Of a stretch of 21,021 nucleotides of DNA, positions 12,600-20,976 are shown piece by piece (the stretch's first letter is position 1; each line of letters opens with the position of its first letter). The DNA is from Bacillota bacterium (GTDB lineage: Bacteria; Bacillota; Clostridia; Acetivibrionales; DTU013), in contig JAEYRF010000253.1 in NCBI GenBank assembly GCA_023409615.1, positions 1-21,021 on the forward strand, in the 5' to 3' direction. Position numbers and translations under genes: made by a program. The notes below the pieces were generated by a model, which saw only the letters and a list, made by a program, of their open reading frames with translations, had not been told where the DNA came from and did not search any database.

Positions 12600-14930
12600 A
12601 TGATTACAAAGATACGAAAGCGTGATGGACGAGAAGTACCATTCAACATCGAGAAAATCGCCAATGCAATATTCAAAGCGGCCAGTGCGGTTGGGGGAAA
12701 TGATTATGACACAGCGCTGTCTCTTGCCGAACAAGTTGTAGAGTACGTAGAAAGCGAATTGAAAAAAAAGGTTCCGACGGTAGAGGAAGTTCAGGACTCC
12801 GTTGAAAAAGTACTTGTGGAGACGGGACATGCCCGTACTGCAAAAGCTTATATCCTTTATAGGGCCGAGAGAACCCGCATGAGGGAAATGAACACCCGCC
12901 TGATGCAGATATACGGGGATTTGACCTTCAAGGAAGCCAAGGACAATGACATGAAGCGGGAAAACGCCAACATTGACGGTGATACTGCTATGGGAACGAT
13001 GCTCAAATATGGTTCCGAGGGTGCCAAGCAGTTCAATGAAATGTTTGTGTTGGAACCTCAGCATTCTGCTGCACACAAGGAGGGAGATATCCATATACAT
13101 GATATGGATTTTCTGATGCTGACTACGACCTGCTGCCAGATTGATATTGAAAAGTTATTCGAGGCCGGCTTCAGTACCGGACACGGGTTTTTGCGTGAGC
13201 CAAACGATATTCACAGCTATTCTGCTCTTTCCTGTATTGCAATTCAATCCAATCAAAACGATCAACATGGCGGACAGAGCATACCTAATTTCGACTATGG
13301 TATGTCAATGGGCGTGGCGAAAACTTATATAAAGATGTATCGGCAGAACCTTGCAAGGGCGCTTGACTTGCTTTGTAATGTTGAGGGTGCAAGGGATAAG
13401 GTTCGGGAGATTCATGCAATAATTAAGGACAAGGCCGGACTTGTACCTTCCATTGGAAATATGGAAAGGTACCAGAATCATGAAGCAGAACTTCTTATGG
13501 ATATGTTAGCCGACTCGGAAAAGGTTAGCAGGGTGCAATCTTTTGCGACCGAAAATGCTGAATATGAGACGGATAGAAGCACATATCAGGCTATGGAGGC
13601 TTTTGTCCATAACATGAATACAATGCATAGCAGAGCCGGAGCCCAGATTCCTTTCAGCTCAATCAACTACGGGACAGATATATCTCCGGAGGGAAGGATG
13701 GTTACCAGAAATTTATTGCTGGCAACTGAGGCCGGCCTTGGAAATGGTGAAACTCCTATCTTCCCGATACACATATTCAAGGTTAAGGAAGGCATTAATT
13801 ATAACCCCGGAGAACCGAATTACGATCTGTTCAAGCTGGCTTGCCGCGTTAGTGCAAAGAGACTGTTTCCCAACTTTTCGTTTATAGATGCTCCATATAA
13901 TATCAAATACTATATACCAGGCAGGCCTGAGACTGAGATCGCCTACATGGGCTGCAGAACTCGAGTTATAGGTAATGTTTATGACACTGAGAGGGAGATC
14001 GTCAACGGACGCGGCAATCTTAGCTTTACCACCATCAACCTTCCAAGACTCGCCCTGAGAAGCAATGGGAGCATAAAGACTTTTACCGAGGAATTGGACA
14101 AAATGATTGGTCTTGTAATAGAACAGCTTATAGACAGATTTGAGATTCAGGCAAAGAAGAAGGTCAAAAATTTCCCATTCCTTATGGGTCAGGGCATCTG
14201 GCTTGATTCAGATAAGCTCGCCTGGGAGGATGAAATCAGGGAAGTGCTAAAGCACGGTACAATGTCCATGGGCTTTATAGGACTTGCTGAATGTTTGAAG
14301 TCGCTGACAGGAAAACATCATGGTGAATCAGAGGAGTCCCAGAGGCTGGGTTTGAGGATCATCGGCCACATGAGAGCCAGAATGGATGAAGCAAGCAAAA
14401 AGTATGGTATGAATTTCACACTTCTGGCGACACCGGCGGAAGGACTTTCCGGAAGGTTTGTCAAAATGGACAGGAAATTATTCGGGAATATTGAAGGTAT
14501 AACGGACAAGGAATATTATACAAACAGCTTCCATATACCCGTAGGGTACAGTATCAGCGCATATGACAAAATTAGTCTGGAAGCACCTTATCATGATTAC
14601 ACCAATGCAGGCCATATAACATATGTAGAGGTAGATGGTGATCCGCTGCAGAATCTGGAGGCTTTTGAGAAAATTATTCGCTGCATGAAGGAATCGGGGA
14701 TAGGCTATGGCGCCATAAACCATCCGGTAGATCGCGACCCTGTATGCGGGTACACAGGGGTTTTAAATGGAAAATGTCCTAAATGCGGGAGAACGGAAGG
14801 AGACATAAGGTTCGAAAGGATACGCAGGATTACAGGATACCTGGTCGGAACACTGGAACGTTTCAATGATGCTAAAAAGGCTGAAGTTCGGGATCGTGTG
14901 AAGCACTCCTTCGCTAAAAATGAAGCATAA
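12600..14930 (+). CDS. nrdD: Anaerobic (class III) ribonucleoside-triphosphate reductase
   Basis: A 776-residue glycyl-radical enzyme that makes deoxyribonucleotides without oxygen. An N-terminal ATP-cone (about 2-90; ITKIRKRDGREVPFNIEKI) gives allosteric control by ATP/dATP. The barrel contains the candidate thiyl-radical cysteine C452 in YMGCRTRV, followed by NLSFTTINLPRLALR. The C-terminus has the radical motif RITGYLVGTLERF, with G746 the likely glycyl radical, and the tail DRVKHSF. The metal site before it reads D713-x2-C716 and C726-x2-C729, so the first of the four usual zinc ligands is Asp rather than Cys; this may be normal in its subfamily. nrdG, its activase, follows 47 bp downstream. 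The promoter carries two NrdR boxes. The gene implies growth without oxygen. Confidence 0.96.
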   Translation: MITKIRKRDGREVPFNIEKIANAIFKAASAVGGNDYDTALSLAEQVVEYVESELKKKVPTVEEVQDSVEKVLVETGHARTAKAYILYRAERTRMREMNTRLMQIYGDLTFKEAKDNDMKRENANIDGDTAMGTMLKYGSEGAKQFNEMFVLEPQHSAAHKEGDIHIHDMDFLMLTTTCCQIDIEKLFEAGFSTGHGFLREPNDIHSYSALSCIAIQSNQNDQHGGQSIPNFDYGMSMGVAKTYIKMYRQNLARALDLLCNVEGARDKVREIHAIIKDKAGLVPSIGNMERYQNHEAELLMDMLADSEKVSRVQSFATENAEYETDRSTYQAMEAFVHNMNTMHSRAGAQIPFSSINYGTDISPEGRMVTRNLLLATEAGLGNGETPIFPIHIFKVKEGINYNPGEPNYDLFKLACRVSAKRLFPNFSFIDAPYNIKYYIPGRPETEIAYMGCRTRVIGNVYDTEREIVNGRGNLSFTTINLPRLALRSNGSIKTFTEELDKMIGLVIEQLIDRFEIQAKKKVKNFPFLMGQGIWLDSDKLAWEDEIREVLKHGTMSMGFIGLAECLKSLTGKHHGESEESQRLGLRIIGHMRARMDEASKKYGMNFTLLATPAEGLSGRFVKMDRKLFGNIEGITDKEYYTNSFHIPVGYSISAYDKISLEAPYHDYTNAGHITYVEVDGDPLQNLEAFEKIIRCMKESGIGYGAINHPVDRDPVCGYTGVLNGKCPKCGRTEGDIRFERIRRITGYLVGTLERFNDAKKAEVRDRVKHSFAKNEA

Positions 14931-14977
14931 CACCCGGAATATTACCGGTATTAAGAACTGGCATTGGAGAGGTTTAT

Positions 14978-15508
14978 ATGGATGTTCAGATTAGAGTCGC
15001 CGGAATCGTAAAGGAATCTATTGTCGATGGCCCGGGTATACGATATGTTGTATTCGCACAGGGGTGCAGACACAATTGCCCTGGTTGTCACAACCCGCAG
15101 ACACACCCGTTTGAGGGAGGTACAGTAATTAATGCGGATGAGATACTCCAGCAAATAAAGAGCAATCCGCTTCTGGACGGTGTTACGTTCAGTGGCGGAG
15201 AGCCCTTTGAACAGGCGTCTGCTTTTGCCGCACTGGCTGGAGAGGTGACCAGACTGGGCCTTAATATAATCGTCTACACAGGATATACCTATGAGTATAT
15301 AAGGGAAAACAGCAGTGCAAGGGCTGGCTGGAGAGAGCTGCTTGAAAACGCAGACACTCTTGTGGATGGGCCTTTCATACAAGAACTGCAGAATCCATTA
15401 CTGCGCTTCAGGGGGTCTTCAAATCAGCGTATCATAGACCTGAAAGTACAGAATGGCAGCCCTCTCTATTCTTCAGCTGTCCCAAATATTATTGCAGCAG
15501 CTCTGTAA
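14978..15508 (+). CDS. nrdG: Anaerobic ribonucleotide reductase activating protein (radical SAM)
   Basis: A 176-residue radical S-adenosylmethionine enzyme that installs the glycyl radical on NrdD. The iron-sulfur motif is C30-x3-C34-x2-C37 in GCRHNCPGCHNPQTHPF. The SAM-binding GGEP is in VTFSGGEPFEQ. The N-terminal VDGPGIRYVVFAQGC and C-terminal LVDGPFIQEL and LRFRGSSNQRIID segments are typical of NrdG. The length is normal for the family. GGAGAGG precedes the ATG, and the gene lies 47 bp after nrdD, evidently in the same operon. Its last 20 bases overlap tail-to-tail with the end of gatB on the other strand, so the two transcripts must be complementary there. Confidence 0.96.
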   Translation: MDVQIRVAGIVKESIVDGPGIRYVVFAQGCRHNCPGCHNPQTHPFEGGTVINADEILQQIKSNPLLDGVTFSGGEPFEQASAFAALAGEVTRLGLNIIVYTGYTYEYIRENSSARAGWRELLENADTLVDGPFIQELQNPLLRFRGSSNQRIIDLKVQNGSPLYSSAVPNIIAAAL

Positions 15509-16922
15509 AAATCTCCTGCAGTGTAACAGGATTACCTCTGCCGGAGGTTTTTCTCATGCTTTGTCCTACAAGAGCCTGGAGTACAGCAGTCTTACCCTTT
15601 CTGTAATCCGCTGCCAGTTTGGGCTGTTCGTTAAGTACTTGTGTGGCAATCTGCAGGAGAACATCTTTGTCGTTTATTTGTTCCAGTCCCTCTTTTCGGA
15701 TCAGTTCAACGGGATCCTGGTCATTTTCCCACAGCATACTTAGAACTTTTTTACAGATGCTGCTATTGACCCTTCCTTCGCCTGCCATCTCTACAAGCTT
15801 TGCGAAGTTTTCTGCGGCAACTGATATACTTACTTCATCCTGAGACAACAGGCGCAGAACCTCAGTCTGGATAAGGCTTGCAGCAAGCACTGGATAACCG
15901 GTGCTCTTTACAACAGCTTCAAAAAAGTCGGCAATTTCCTTACGACTGGTGATTTGCTCTGCGGCATATGATGTCAGCCCGTAACGCTCTATATACTCGA
16001 TCTTACGCTGATCCGGAAGTACCGGAATCCGGCTGATCAATTCCTTCAGCATTTCGGAAGAGATTCGGATGGGAGCCAGGTCAGGGTCAGGAAAGTAGCG
16101 GAAGTCATCTGCATTCTCTTTTCGTCGCATTGAAAGAGTTTTGCCTGCTGCCTGATCAAAACGGCGGGTTTCCTGCACAATGACCTCACCGGATTCCACA
16201 GCCTCCACCTGACGTAGAAATTCATATTCGATTGCCTTCGTGATGAACTGGAAACTGTTGAGATTTTTCATCTCCGTTCTTGTACCAAGTTCAGTTATGC
16301 CTTTTTTTCGTACTGAAAGGTTCACATCGCATCGCATGGAGCCCTCATTCATTTTACAGTCCGAAACACCGGTATAGAGCAAGATGGCGCGTAGTTTCCG
16401 CAAGTATGCATTTGCTTCCTCTGCAGAGCGGATATCCGGCTCTGAAACTATCTCGATCAGTGGGACGCCGCAACGGTTGCAATCCAGAAAAGTACCTTTT
16501 CCCTCCGCATGTACCAACTTGCCTGCGTCCTCCTCGATATGGATACGTGTGATGCCGATCCGTTTACTTGTACCGTTTTCTGTCTCAATTTCGATATAGC
16601 CATTTTGGCAAAGCGGCAGATCATATTGTGAGATCTGGTACGCTTTGGGCAGATCTGGATAAAAGTAATTTTTCCGATCCTGCTTTGAAAAGGCGGCAAT
16701 TTGGCAATGGGTGGCAAAGCCTGCCATAACGGCAAAATTGACGACCTGTTCATTTAGCACCGGTAGTGTACCTGGCATTCCCATGCACACCGGACAGCAC
16801 TGTGTATTCGGCTCTGCTCCGAAGGTGGTCGGACAGCTGCAAAAAATCTTGCTCTCGGTTTTCAACTCTACATGTACTTCCAGACCGATGACCATTTCAT
16901 AGTTGTTGATAGATGATGCCAT
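15489..16922 (-). CDS. gatB: Aspartyl/glutamyl-tRNA amidotransferase subunit B
   Basis: A 477-residue subunit of GatCAB, which converts Asp-tRNA(Asn) or Glu-tRNA(Gln) to the amidated form. GatB phosphorylates the mischarged amino acid and binds the tRNA. The start has MVIGLEVHVELKT (10-22). Zinc-site cysteines are C28, C30, C43 and C46 (FCSC, then CCPVC). The catalytic core contains QISQYDLPLCQNGYI and IHIEEDAGKLVH, and the end is the YqeY-like helical tail domain (about 330-477). The ATG shares one base with the gatA stop (TAATG), and AAAGGAGG sits upstream, so the two are translationally coupled. It is the last gene of the T-box operon and ends inside nrdG, with no terminator visible there. 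Confidence 0.96.
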   Translation of the reverse strand: MASSINNYEMVIGLEVHVELKTESKIFCSCPTTFGAEPNTQCCPVCMGMPGTLPVLNEQVVNFAVMAGFATHCQIAAFSKQDRKNYFYPDLPKAYQISQYDLPLCQNGYIEIETENGTSKRIGITRIHIEEDAGKLVHAEGKGTFLDCNRCGVPLIEIVSEPDIRSAEEANAYLRKLRAILLYTGVSDCKMNEGSMRCDVNLSVRKKGITELGTRTEMKNLNSFQFITKAIEYEFLRQVEAVESGEVIVQETRRFDQAAGKTLSMRRKENADDFRYFPDPDLAPIRISSEMLKELISRIPVLPDQRKIEYIERYGLTSYAAEQITSRKEIADFFEAVVKSTGYPVLAASLIQTEVLRLLSQDEVSISVAAENFAKLVEMAGEGRVNSSICKKVLSMLWENDQDPVELIRKEGLEQINDKDVLLQIATQVLNEQPKLAADYRKGKTAVLQALVGQSMRKTSGRGNPVTLQEIFTELLQ

Positions 16923-18424
16923 TATACTATGCCTCCTTTCACGCTCTGTTCATATGCGTAGGCCGCACGGTACAAAGTCGCTTCGCTGAACGCCCTGCCT
17001 ATTAGCTGCATGCCGATGGGCATACCCTGTGAGTCTTCACCACACGGCAGTGAAAGGGCGGGAACGCCGGCAATATTAATAGGGACAGTAAAAATGTCTC
17101 CAAGATACATTTCCAGAGGGTTATCTGCCTTTTCTCCCAATTTGTAAGCCGTAGTTGGGGATACGGGTGATAGAATAAAATCAAACCGGTCAAAAACCGC
17201 GTTTAGGTCATTCATGATTAAGGTGCGAACCTGTAAAGCTTTATTATAATAGGCGTCATAATACCCTGCGCTGAGCACAAAGCTGCCCAGCATGATCCTT
17301 CGTTTCACTTCTTTGCCGAAGCCTTCGCTGCGGGTCATCCTGTAGAGCTGGTCGATATCTTCGTAGCCTTCGGCGCAATAGCCGTATTTTACACCGTCAA
17401 AGCGGGCAAGATTGGACGATGCCTCTGCACTGGAGATGACATAATAGGCCGGCAGCGCATGCTTCATATGTGAGAGGGATACCTCGTCCACCCTTGCTCC
17501 CATCTTTTCGTATTGTTTTGCAGCATTCAGTACAGCCTTTTTTATATCGGAAGTTACCCCTTCAGAGAAGTATTCCTTTGGCAATGCAACCCGTAGGCCC
17601 TTAACGCCATTTTGAATATCTGATGAAAAGTCTGCTGCCGGATGGGATATTGAGGTTGTATCACGGTGATCCTGCCCTGTTATAGCTTCAAGAACCAGTG
17701 CCGAATCACGCACATCCCGGGTAACCGGACCGATCTGGTCAAGTGATGAGGCGAAGGCGATCAGACCGTAACGTGAAACCGTACCATAGGTCGGTTTCAT
17801 TCCAACCACACCACAAAAAGAAGCGGGCTGGCGGATAGATCCGCCCGTATCGGAACCCAGGGCGAAAGCGGCCTCATCTGCCGCTACAGCTGCTGCTGCA
17901 CCTCCCGAGCTTCCACCAGGCACACGGGTCAGGTCTCTTGGATTGCGAGTAACCCTAAAGTAAGAATTCTCCGTTGTGGAGCCCATGGCAAATTCGTCCA
18001 TGTTCAGCTTTCCAATAACAATGACCTGCTGTGCCGCCAGCTTTTCCATGACGGTTGCGTCATACTGAGGTATGAAGTTTTCAAGCATTTTTGACGCACA
18101 GGTGGTGCGAATTCCCCTTGTGCAGATATTGTCCTTGAATGCTGCCGGTATACCGGCAAGCGGTGATAATTCCTGCCCCGCTAAACGCATCTGATCTACC
18201 AGGGCTGCCTGCTTTCGTGCCGGGTCGGCTGTAATTGTTATATAGGCCTGTATATCAGGTTCTTTGATGTCAATCTTCTCAAGATAGGACTCAACGACCT
18301 CGACGGAGGAGAGTTCTTTCCCTTGCAGTAGAGTGGAAAGTTGAGAGACGGTCATGTCAGTGATTTTGCCGGTTACTCTCCCGGCTGCTTTTTTAGATAT
18401 TCTATCATTTCTTTTTTCGGTCAT
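16922..18424 (-). CDS. gatA: Aspartyl/glutamyl-tRNA amidotransferase subunit A
   Basis: A 500-residue amidase-signature glutaminase subunit of GatCAB that frees ammonia from glutamine or asparagine for the GatB reaction. The Ser-cisSer-Lys triad is K97 (PAAFKDN), S172 (GGSSGG) and S196 (DTGGSIRQP). The spacings 75 and 99 match those of K79, S154 and S178 in Staphylococcus aureus GatA. The frame is open back to an ATG at 18463, but that would overlap the upstream gene by 23 bases and lacks a binding site. ATG 18424 has a consensus AGGAGG seven bases before it and is preferred. The extra basic N-terminus (1-20) before KITDMTVSQL is slightly longer than usual. It lies 16 bp after the aspS-gatC fusion. 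Confidence 0.96.
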   Translation of the reverse strand: MTEKRNDRISKKAAGRVTGKITDMTVSQLSTLLQGKELSSVEVVESYLEKIDIKEPDIQAYITITADPARKQAALVDQMRLAGQELSPLAGIPAAFKDNICTRGIRTTCASKMLENFIPQYDATVMEKLAAQQVIVIGKLNMDEFAMGSTTENSYFRVTRNPRDLTRVPGGSSGGAAAAVAADEAAFALGSDTGGSIRQPASFCGVVGMKPTYGTVSRYGLIAFASSLDQIGPVTRDVRDSALVLEAITGQDHRDTTSISHPAADFSSDIQNGVKGLRVALPKEYFSEGVTSDIKKAVLNAAKQYEKMGARVDEVSLSHMKHALPAYYVISSAEASSNLARFDGVKYGYCAEGYEDIDQLYRMTRSEGFGKEVKRRIMLGSFVLSAGYYDAYYNKALQVRTLIMNDLNAVFDRFDFILSPVSPTTAYKLGEKADNPLEMYLGDIFTVPINIAGVPALSLPCGEDSQGMPIGMQLIGRAFSEATLYRAAYAYEQSVKGGIV

Positions 18425-18431
18425 TATACTT

Positions 18432-18437
18432 CCTCCT
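18432..18437 (-). promoter_or_regulatory. Ribosome binding site deciding the gatA start
   Basis: AGGAGG on the minus strand, seven bases before ATG 18424 and inside the 16-bp gap after the aspS-gatC stop. It excludes the upstream ATG 18463 as the main start. Confidence 0.8.
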
Positions 18438-18440
18438 CTC

Positions 18441-20522
18441 CTATTCAACGATCTGAGGTACATAGATGTACCCGCCCTGTTTCTGCGGTGTGTTTTTCAG
18501 CAGCTCCTCGCGTGTAAGCACTGTGTTGGGGACATCCTGCCTGAAAACATTTTCGATGGGCATCACATGGGCAGTTATCGGAATACCGGTTGTATCCACC
18601 TGATTCAATTGGTTCGCAAAGGCGATAATGTCCTGCATCTCACTTTCCATGGAGGTTTTTTCTTCATCAGTCAGATCCAGTTTTGCAAGAGCAGCTACAT
18701 TGTCCACGTTGATGGTGTGAACCGATTTCTGCGTTGCTGTATTTGTCATACTTGTTTCTGATTGTGTAACATTCAGACCCAGTATTTCCAGTTGAGATTG
18801 ATCGACAAGGTCGGGGGCGTCGGTAAGGGGGCAGGAGCCGTCCTTAATTTTCGGGAAGGCTATGATATCTCGCAGAGATTCCGCGCCCGTCATTAACATG
18901 ACAAGACGGTCCAAACCGAAGGCAAAGCCTCCATGGGGCGGTGTCCCATATCGAAATGCATCGATCATAAAGCCAAAACGCTCATTGGCCTCCTCAGGAG
19001 TGAAACCAAGTGCTTCAAACATTTTCTGCTGGATATCCTTCTGATGGATCCTGATGCTTCCGCTGCCTAATTCAATACCATTAAGGACAGCATCATAGGC
19101 CTGCGAACGTACTCTTGCCGGGTCGCTGAGCAGATAGGGGATATCCTCGGGATAGGGCATAGTGAAAGGATGATGTGTGGCAATATAACGTTTTTCTTCT
19201 TCTGAATATTCAAACTGTGGGAAGCTGGTGACGAACAGAAACCTGTAATCGTTCTCGCGGCGAAGCTTAAACAGATCGGCAAGACAGGAGCGCAGCCCTC
19301 CCAATGTACGGCATACGGTGCTGTACTTGTCAGCGCAGAACAGAATAAAGTCACCGGGCTTGCCATTTACAGCTCGTAACAAATTGTCCATTTCAGGCTC
19401 AGTAAAGTATTTCGTCAGAATGGAATACAGCTCGCCGTTTTCCTTGATAGCAATCCATGCCATGCCTTTTGCTCCAAAGGAGAGTGACTTCTCTGTCAAA
19501 TATTCAATAGTGCTGCGCGGCATGTCGGCATAGCCTTTGACATTTATAGCCCTGACCAACCCGCCTCGCTCAATTGCACTTTGAAAAACTGAGAAACCGC
19601 AATGCCGCATTTGCTCTGTCAGATCTATAATTGGCAGATCAAAGCGTAAGTCAGGCTTATCACTGCCGTACATATCCATAGCTTCGTGCCATGTCATTCG
19701 GGGGAAGGGCTCTTTAATATCGATTCCTTTCAGGGCTTTAAAGATATGTTTAAAAAGCTTCTCAAGATGATTCAGTATGTCCTCCTGATCTATAAAAGAC
19801 ATCTCCATATCTACCTGTGTGAATTCAGGCTGACGATCGGCACGCAGGTCTTCATCGCGGAAGCAGCGGGCAATTTGATAATATTTATCGATGCCGCCCA
19901 CCATTAAAAGCTGTTTGAAAATCTGTGGAGATTGTGGCAGAGCATAGAAAGTTCCGGGATGTACCCGACTGGGGACAAGGTAGTCACGGGCGCCCTCAGG
20001 TGTACTTTTTGTCAGTATCGGTGTTTCTACCTCAATAAAACCTTCATTGTCCAGGTATTCGTGGACAACCCTGCAGACACGATGCCGGTAACGGAGGTTT
20101 TCCTGCATTTCCGGCCTGCGGATATCAAGATAACGATATTTCAAACGCAGATCCTCGCGTACCTTTCCTCCGTCTTCAATGGAAAAGGGAGTAGGCTCGG
20201 CTTCTGAGATCACTTTAACCTGATGGGCAGCTAATTCTACTGTGCCTGTTTTGAGTTTCGGATTGAGCGTCTCCTCATCACGAAGGCGAATCTCACCGCT
20301 TACAGTGATAACTGTTTCATTTTTCAATCGTTCTGCTGTTGAAAAGTCCGTGGGGGATAGATATTGGGCATTGAATACAACCTGCAGGAGACCATCGCGA
20401 TCACGCAGGTCGATAAAAATGACACCGCCCATATCACGTTTTGTTTGAACCCAGCCCATGACGGTTGCATGCTGTCCGATGTACTTCTCGCTGAATGCAC
20501 CGCAGTATTCTGTACGTTTCAT
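18441..20522 (-). CDS. aspS-gatC: Aspartyl-tRNA synthetase fused to GatC
   Basis: A 693-residue fusion. Residues 1-585 are a full bacterial-type AspRS, which attaches Asp to tRNA. It has an OB-fold anticodon domain (about 1-105; GWVQTKRDMGGVIFIDLRDRDG) and class II motif 2 (FRDEDLRADRQPEFTQ, 221-236). The bacterial GAD insert lies at about 285-420, and motif 3 is in GFAFGLDRLVML (532-543). A linker (about 586-600) leads to GatC (about 601-690; NVDNVAALAKLDLTDEEK, ending NTPQKQGGYIYVPQIVE), which bridges GatA and GatB. The internal Met592 (ATG 18749-18747) has no good ribosome binding site, so one polypeptide is expected. GGAGG precedes ATG 20522. With gatA and gatB downstream, this suggests a non-discriminating AspRS that also makes Asp-tRNA(Asn). 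Residue 31 is Met, neither the Leu of discriminating nor the His of some non-discriminating enzymes, so specificity is not settled. Confidence 0.96.
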   Translation of the reverse strand: MKRTEYCGAFSEKYIGQHATVMGWVQTKRDMGGVIFIDLRDRDGLLQVVFNAQYLSPTDFSTAERLKNETVITVSGEIRLRDEETLNPKLKTGTVELAAHQVKVISEAEPTPFSIEDGGKVREDLRLKYRYLDIRRPEMQENLRYRHRVCRVVHEYLDNEGFIEVETPILTKSTPEGARDYLVPSRVHPGTFYALPQSPQIFKQLLMVGGIDKYYQIARCFRDEDLRADRQPEFTQVDMEMSFIDQEDILNHLEKLFKHIFKALKGIDIKEPFPRMTWHEAMDMYGSDKPDLRFDLPIIDLTEQMRHCGFSVFQSAIERGGLVRAINVKGYADMPRSTIEYLTEKSLSFGAKGMAWIAIKENGELYSILTKYFTEPEMDNLLRAVNGKPGDFILFCADKYSTVCRTLGGLRSCLADLFKLRRENDYRFLFVTSFPQFEYSEEEKRYIATHHPFTMPYPEDIPYLLSDPARVRSQAYDAVLNGIELGSGSIRIHQKDIQQKMFEALGFTPEEANERFGFMIDAFRYGTPPHGGFAFGLDRLVMLMTGAESLRDIIAFPKIKDGSCPLTDAPDLVDQSQLEILGLNVTQSETSMTNTATQKSVHTINVDNVAALAKLDLTDEEKTSMESEMQDIIAFANQLNQVDTTGIPITAHVMPIENVFRQDVPNTVLTREELLKNTPQKQGGYIYVPQIVE

Positions 20523-20565
20523 AACATTCCTCCATTCTTATAATTTGTCTGGCGGGAGATGTTAT

Positions 20566-20608
20566 AAAAAAAGAGCACATCGTCCCCTTCATTGGGACGA
20601 AAGGCTCT
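20566..20608 (-). terminator. Intrinsic terminator of the T-box leader
   Basis: On the minus strand CGTCCC (20599-20594) pairs GGGACG (20586-20581), and the outer AGAGC (20608-20604) pairs GCTCT (20576-20572). A run of seven T follows (20572-20566). It overlaps the region that would form the antiterminator with the T-box sequence just upstream. Confidence 0.9.
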
Positions 20609-20737
20609 GCTTCCGCGGTACCACCCAAATAGGCTGCAGCACAGCCCACTCATTAACACTATGGTTTGCGGTCGTAACGCACCGCCTGCGGCTGAGCCTA
20701 CTAGTAAAAATTCACCTTCGGTCAGCGACTCTGGGAT

Positions 20738-20741
20738 GTTC
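20738..20741 (-). promoter_or_regulatory. Overlapping Glu/Asn specifier codons (GAAC) of the T-box
   Basis: The 3' side of the specifier loop, between AUUG (upper stem) and UCCC (basal stem), reads AAUGAAGAACA. AAC (20740-20738; Asn) is followed by the conserved purine A. GAA (20741-20739; Glu) overlaps it one base earlier. No Asp codon (GAC/GAU) lies in this loop; a GAC at 20753-20751 is within the stem. This matches the two-codon T-box described for the Clostridium acetobutylicum transamidation operon. Confidence 0.7.
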
Positions 20742-20848
20742 TTCATTCAATGTCTTTGTATCGGGCTTTCACCTGACCCCGACTCTCTGATAACTCGGAC
20801 AATTGAGTTACTCTTCCCTTCATTGTCTATTTTGATATAGATAAATAT

Positions 20849-20876
20849 ATTATAAACGAAAAAGTTCTTGTGTCAA
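20849..20876 (-). promoter_or_regulatory. Promoter of the aspS-gatC/gatA/gatB operon
   Basis: On the minus strand consensus TTGACA (20876-20871), a 16-bp spacer and consensus TATAAT (20854-20849) predict transcription from about 20842, just before T-box stem I. Confidence 0.85.
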
Positions 20877-20927
20877 GTTAATTTATTAGCAAGCCACGGC
20901 GAAATCATGAACCCAGTTTCTCCCTAC

Positions 20928-20967
20928 TCTCTCACTTGAGAGATTTTTAAAATGTCCTTTCGGACAT
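20928..20967. terminator. Two small tetraloop hairpins at the right edge
   Basis: TCTCTC-ACTT-GAGAGA (20928-20943) is followed on the plus strand by TTTTT. ATGTCC-TTTC-GGACAT (20952-20967) reads on the minus strand as a stem with a GAAA tetraloop followed by TTTT. The second could terminate a minus-strand gene entering from the right. The stems are only 6 bp, so activity is uncertain. Confidence 0.4.
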
Positions 20968-20976
20968 ATTCGTTTT

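Larger units (their letters stand above)
20566..20842 (-). ncRNA. T-box riboswitch leader of the aspS-gatC/gatA/gatB operon
   Basis: The minus-strand leader has the T-box architecture. Stem I starts with GGGA (20818-20815), pairing UCCC (20736-20733). It has the loop-E AGUA (20812-20809), the AG-rich bulge AGAGAG (20788-20783) and the distal GGUGAAAGCC (20773-20764). The T-box core UGGGUGGUACCGCG lies at 20627-20614, whose UGGU pairs the acceptor end of uncharged tRNA. A terminator follows. Uncharged tRNA should stabilise the antiterminator and allow transcription of the operon. Stem II/III details were not folded. Confidence 0.93.

Noticed and set aside
18425..18463. ATG 18463 as start of gatA
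   Set aside because: It would overlap the aspS-gatC end and lacks a binding site. AGGAGG precedes ATG 18424.
20751..20753. GAC (Asp) as the T-box specifier codon
   Set aside because: It lies in the paired upper part of stem I (GAC with GTC at 20800-20798), not in the specifier loop.
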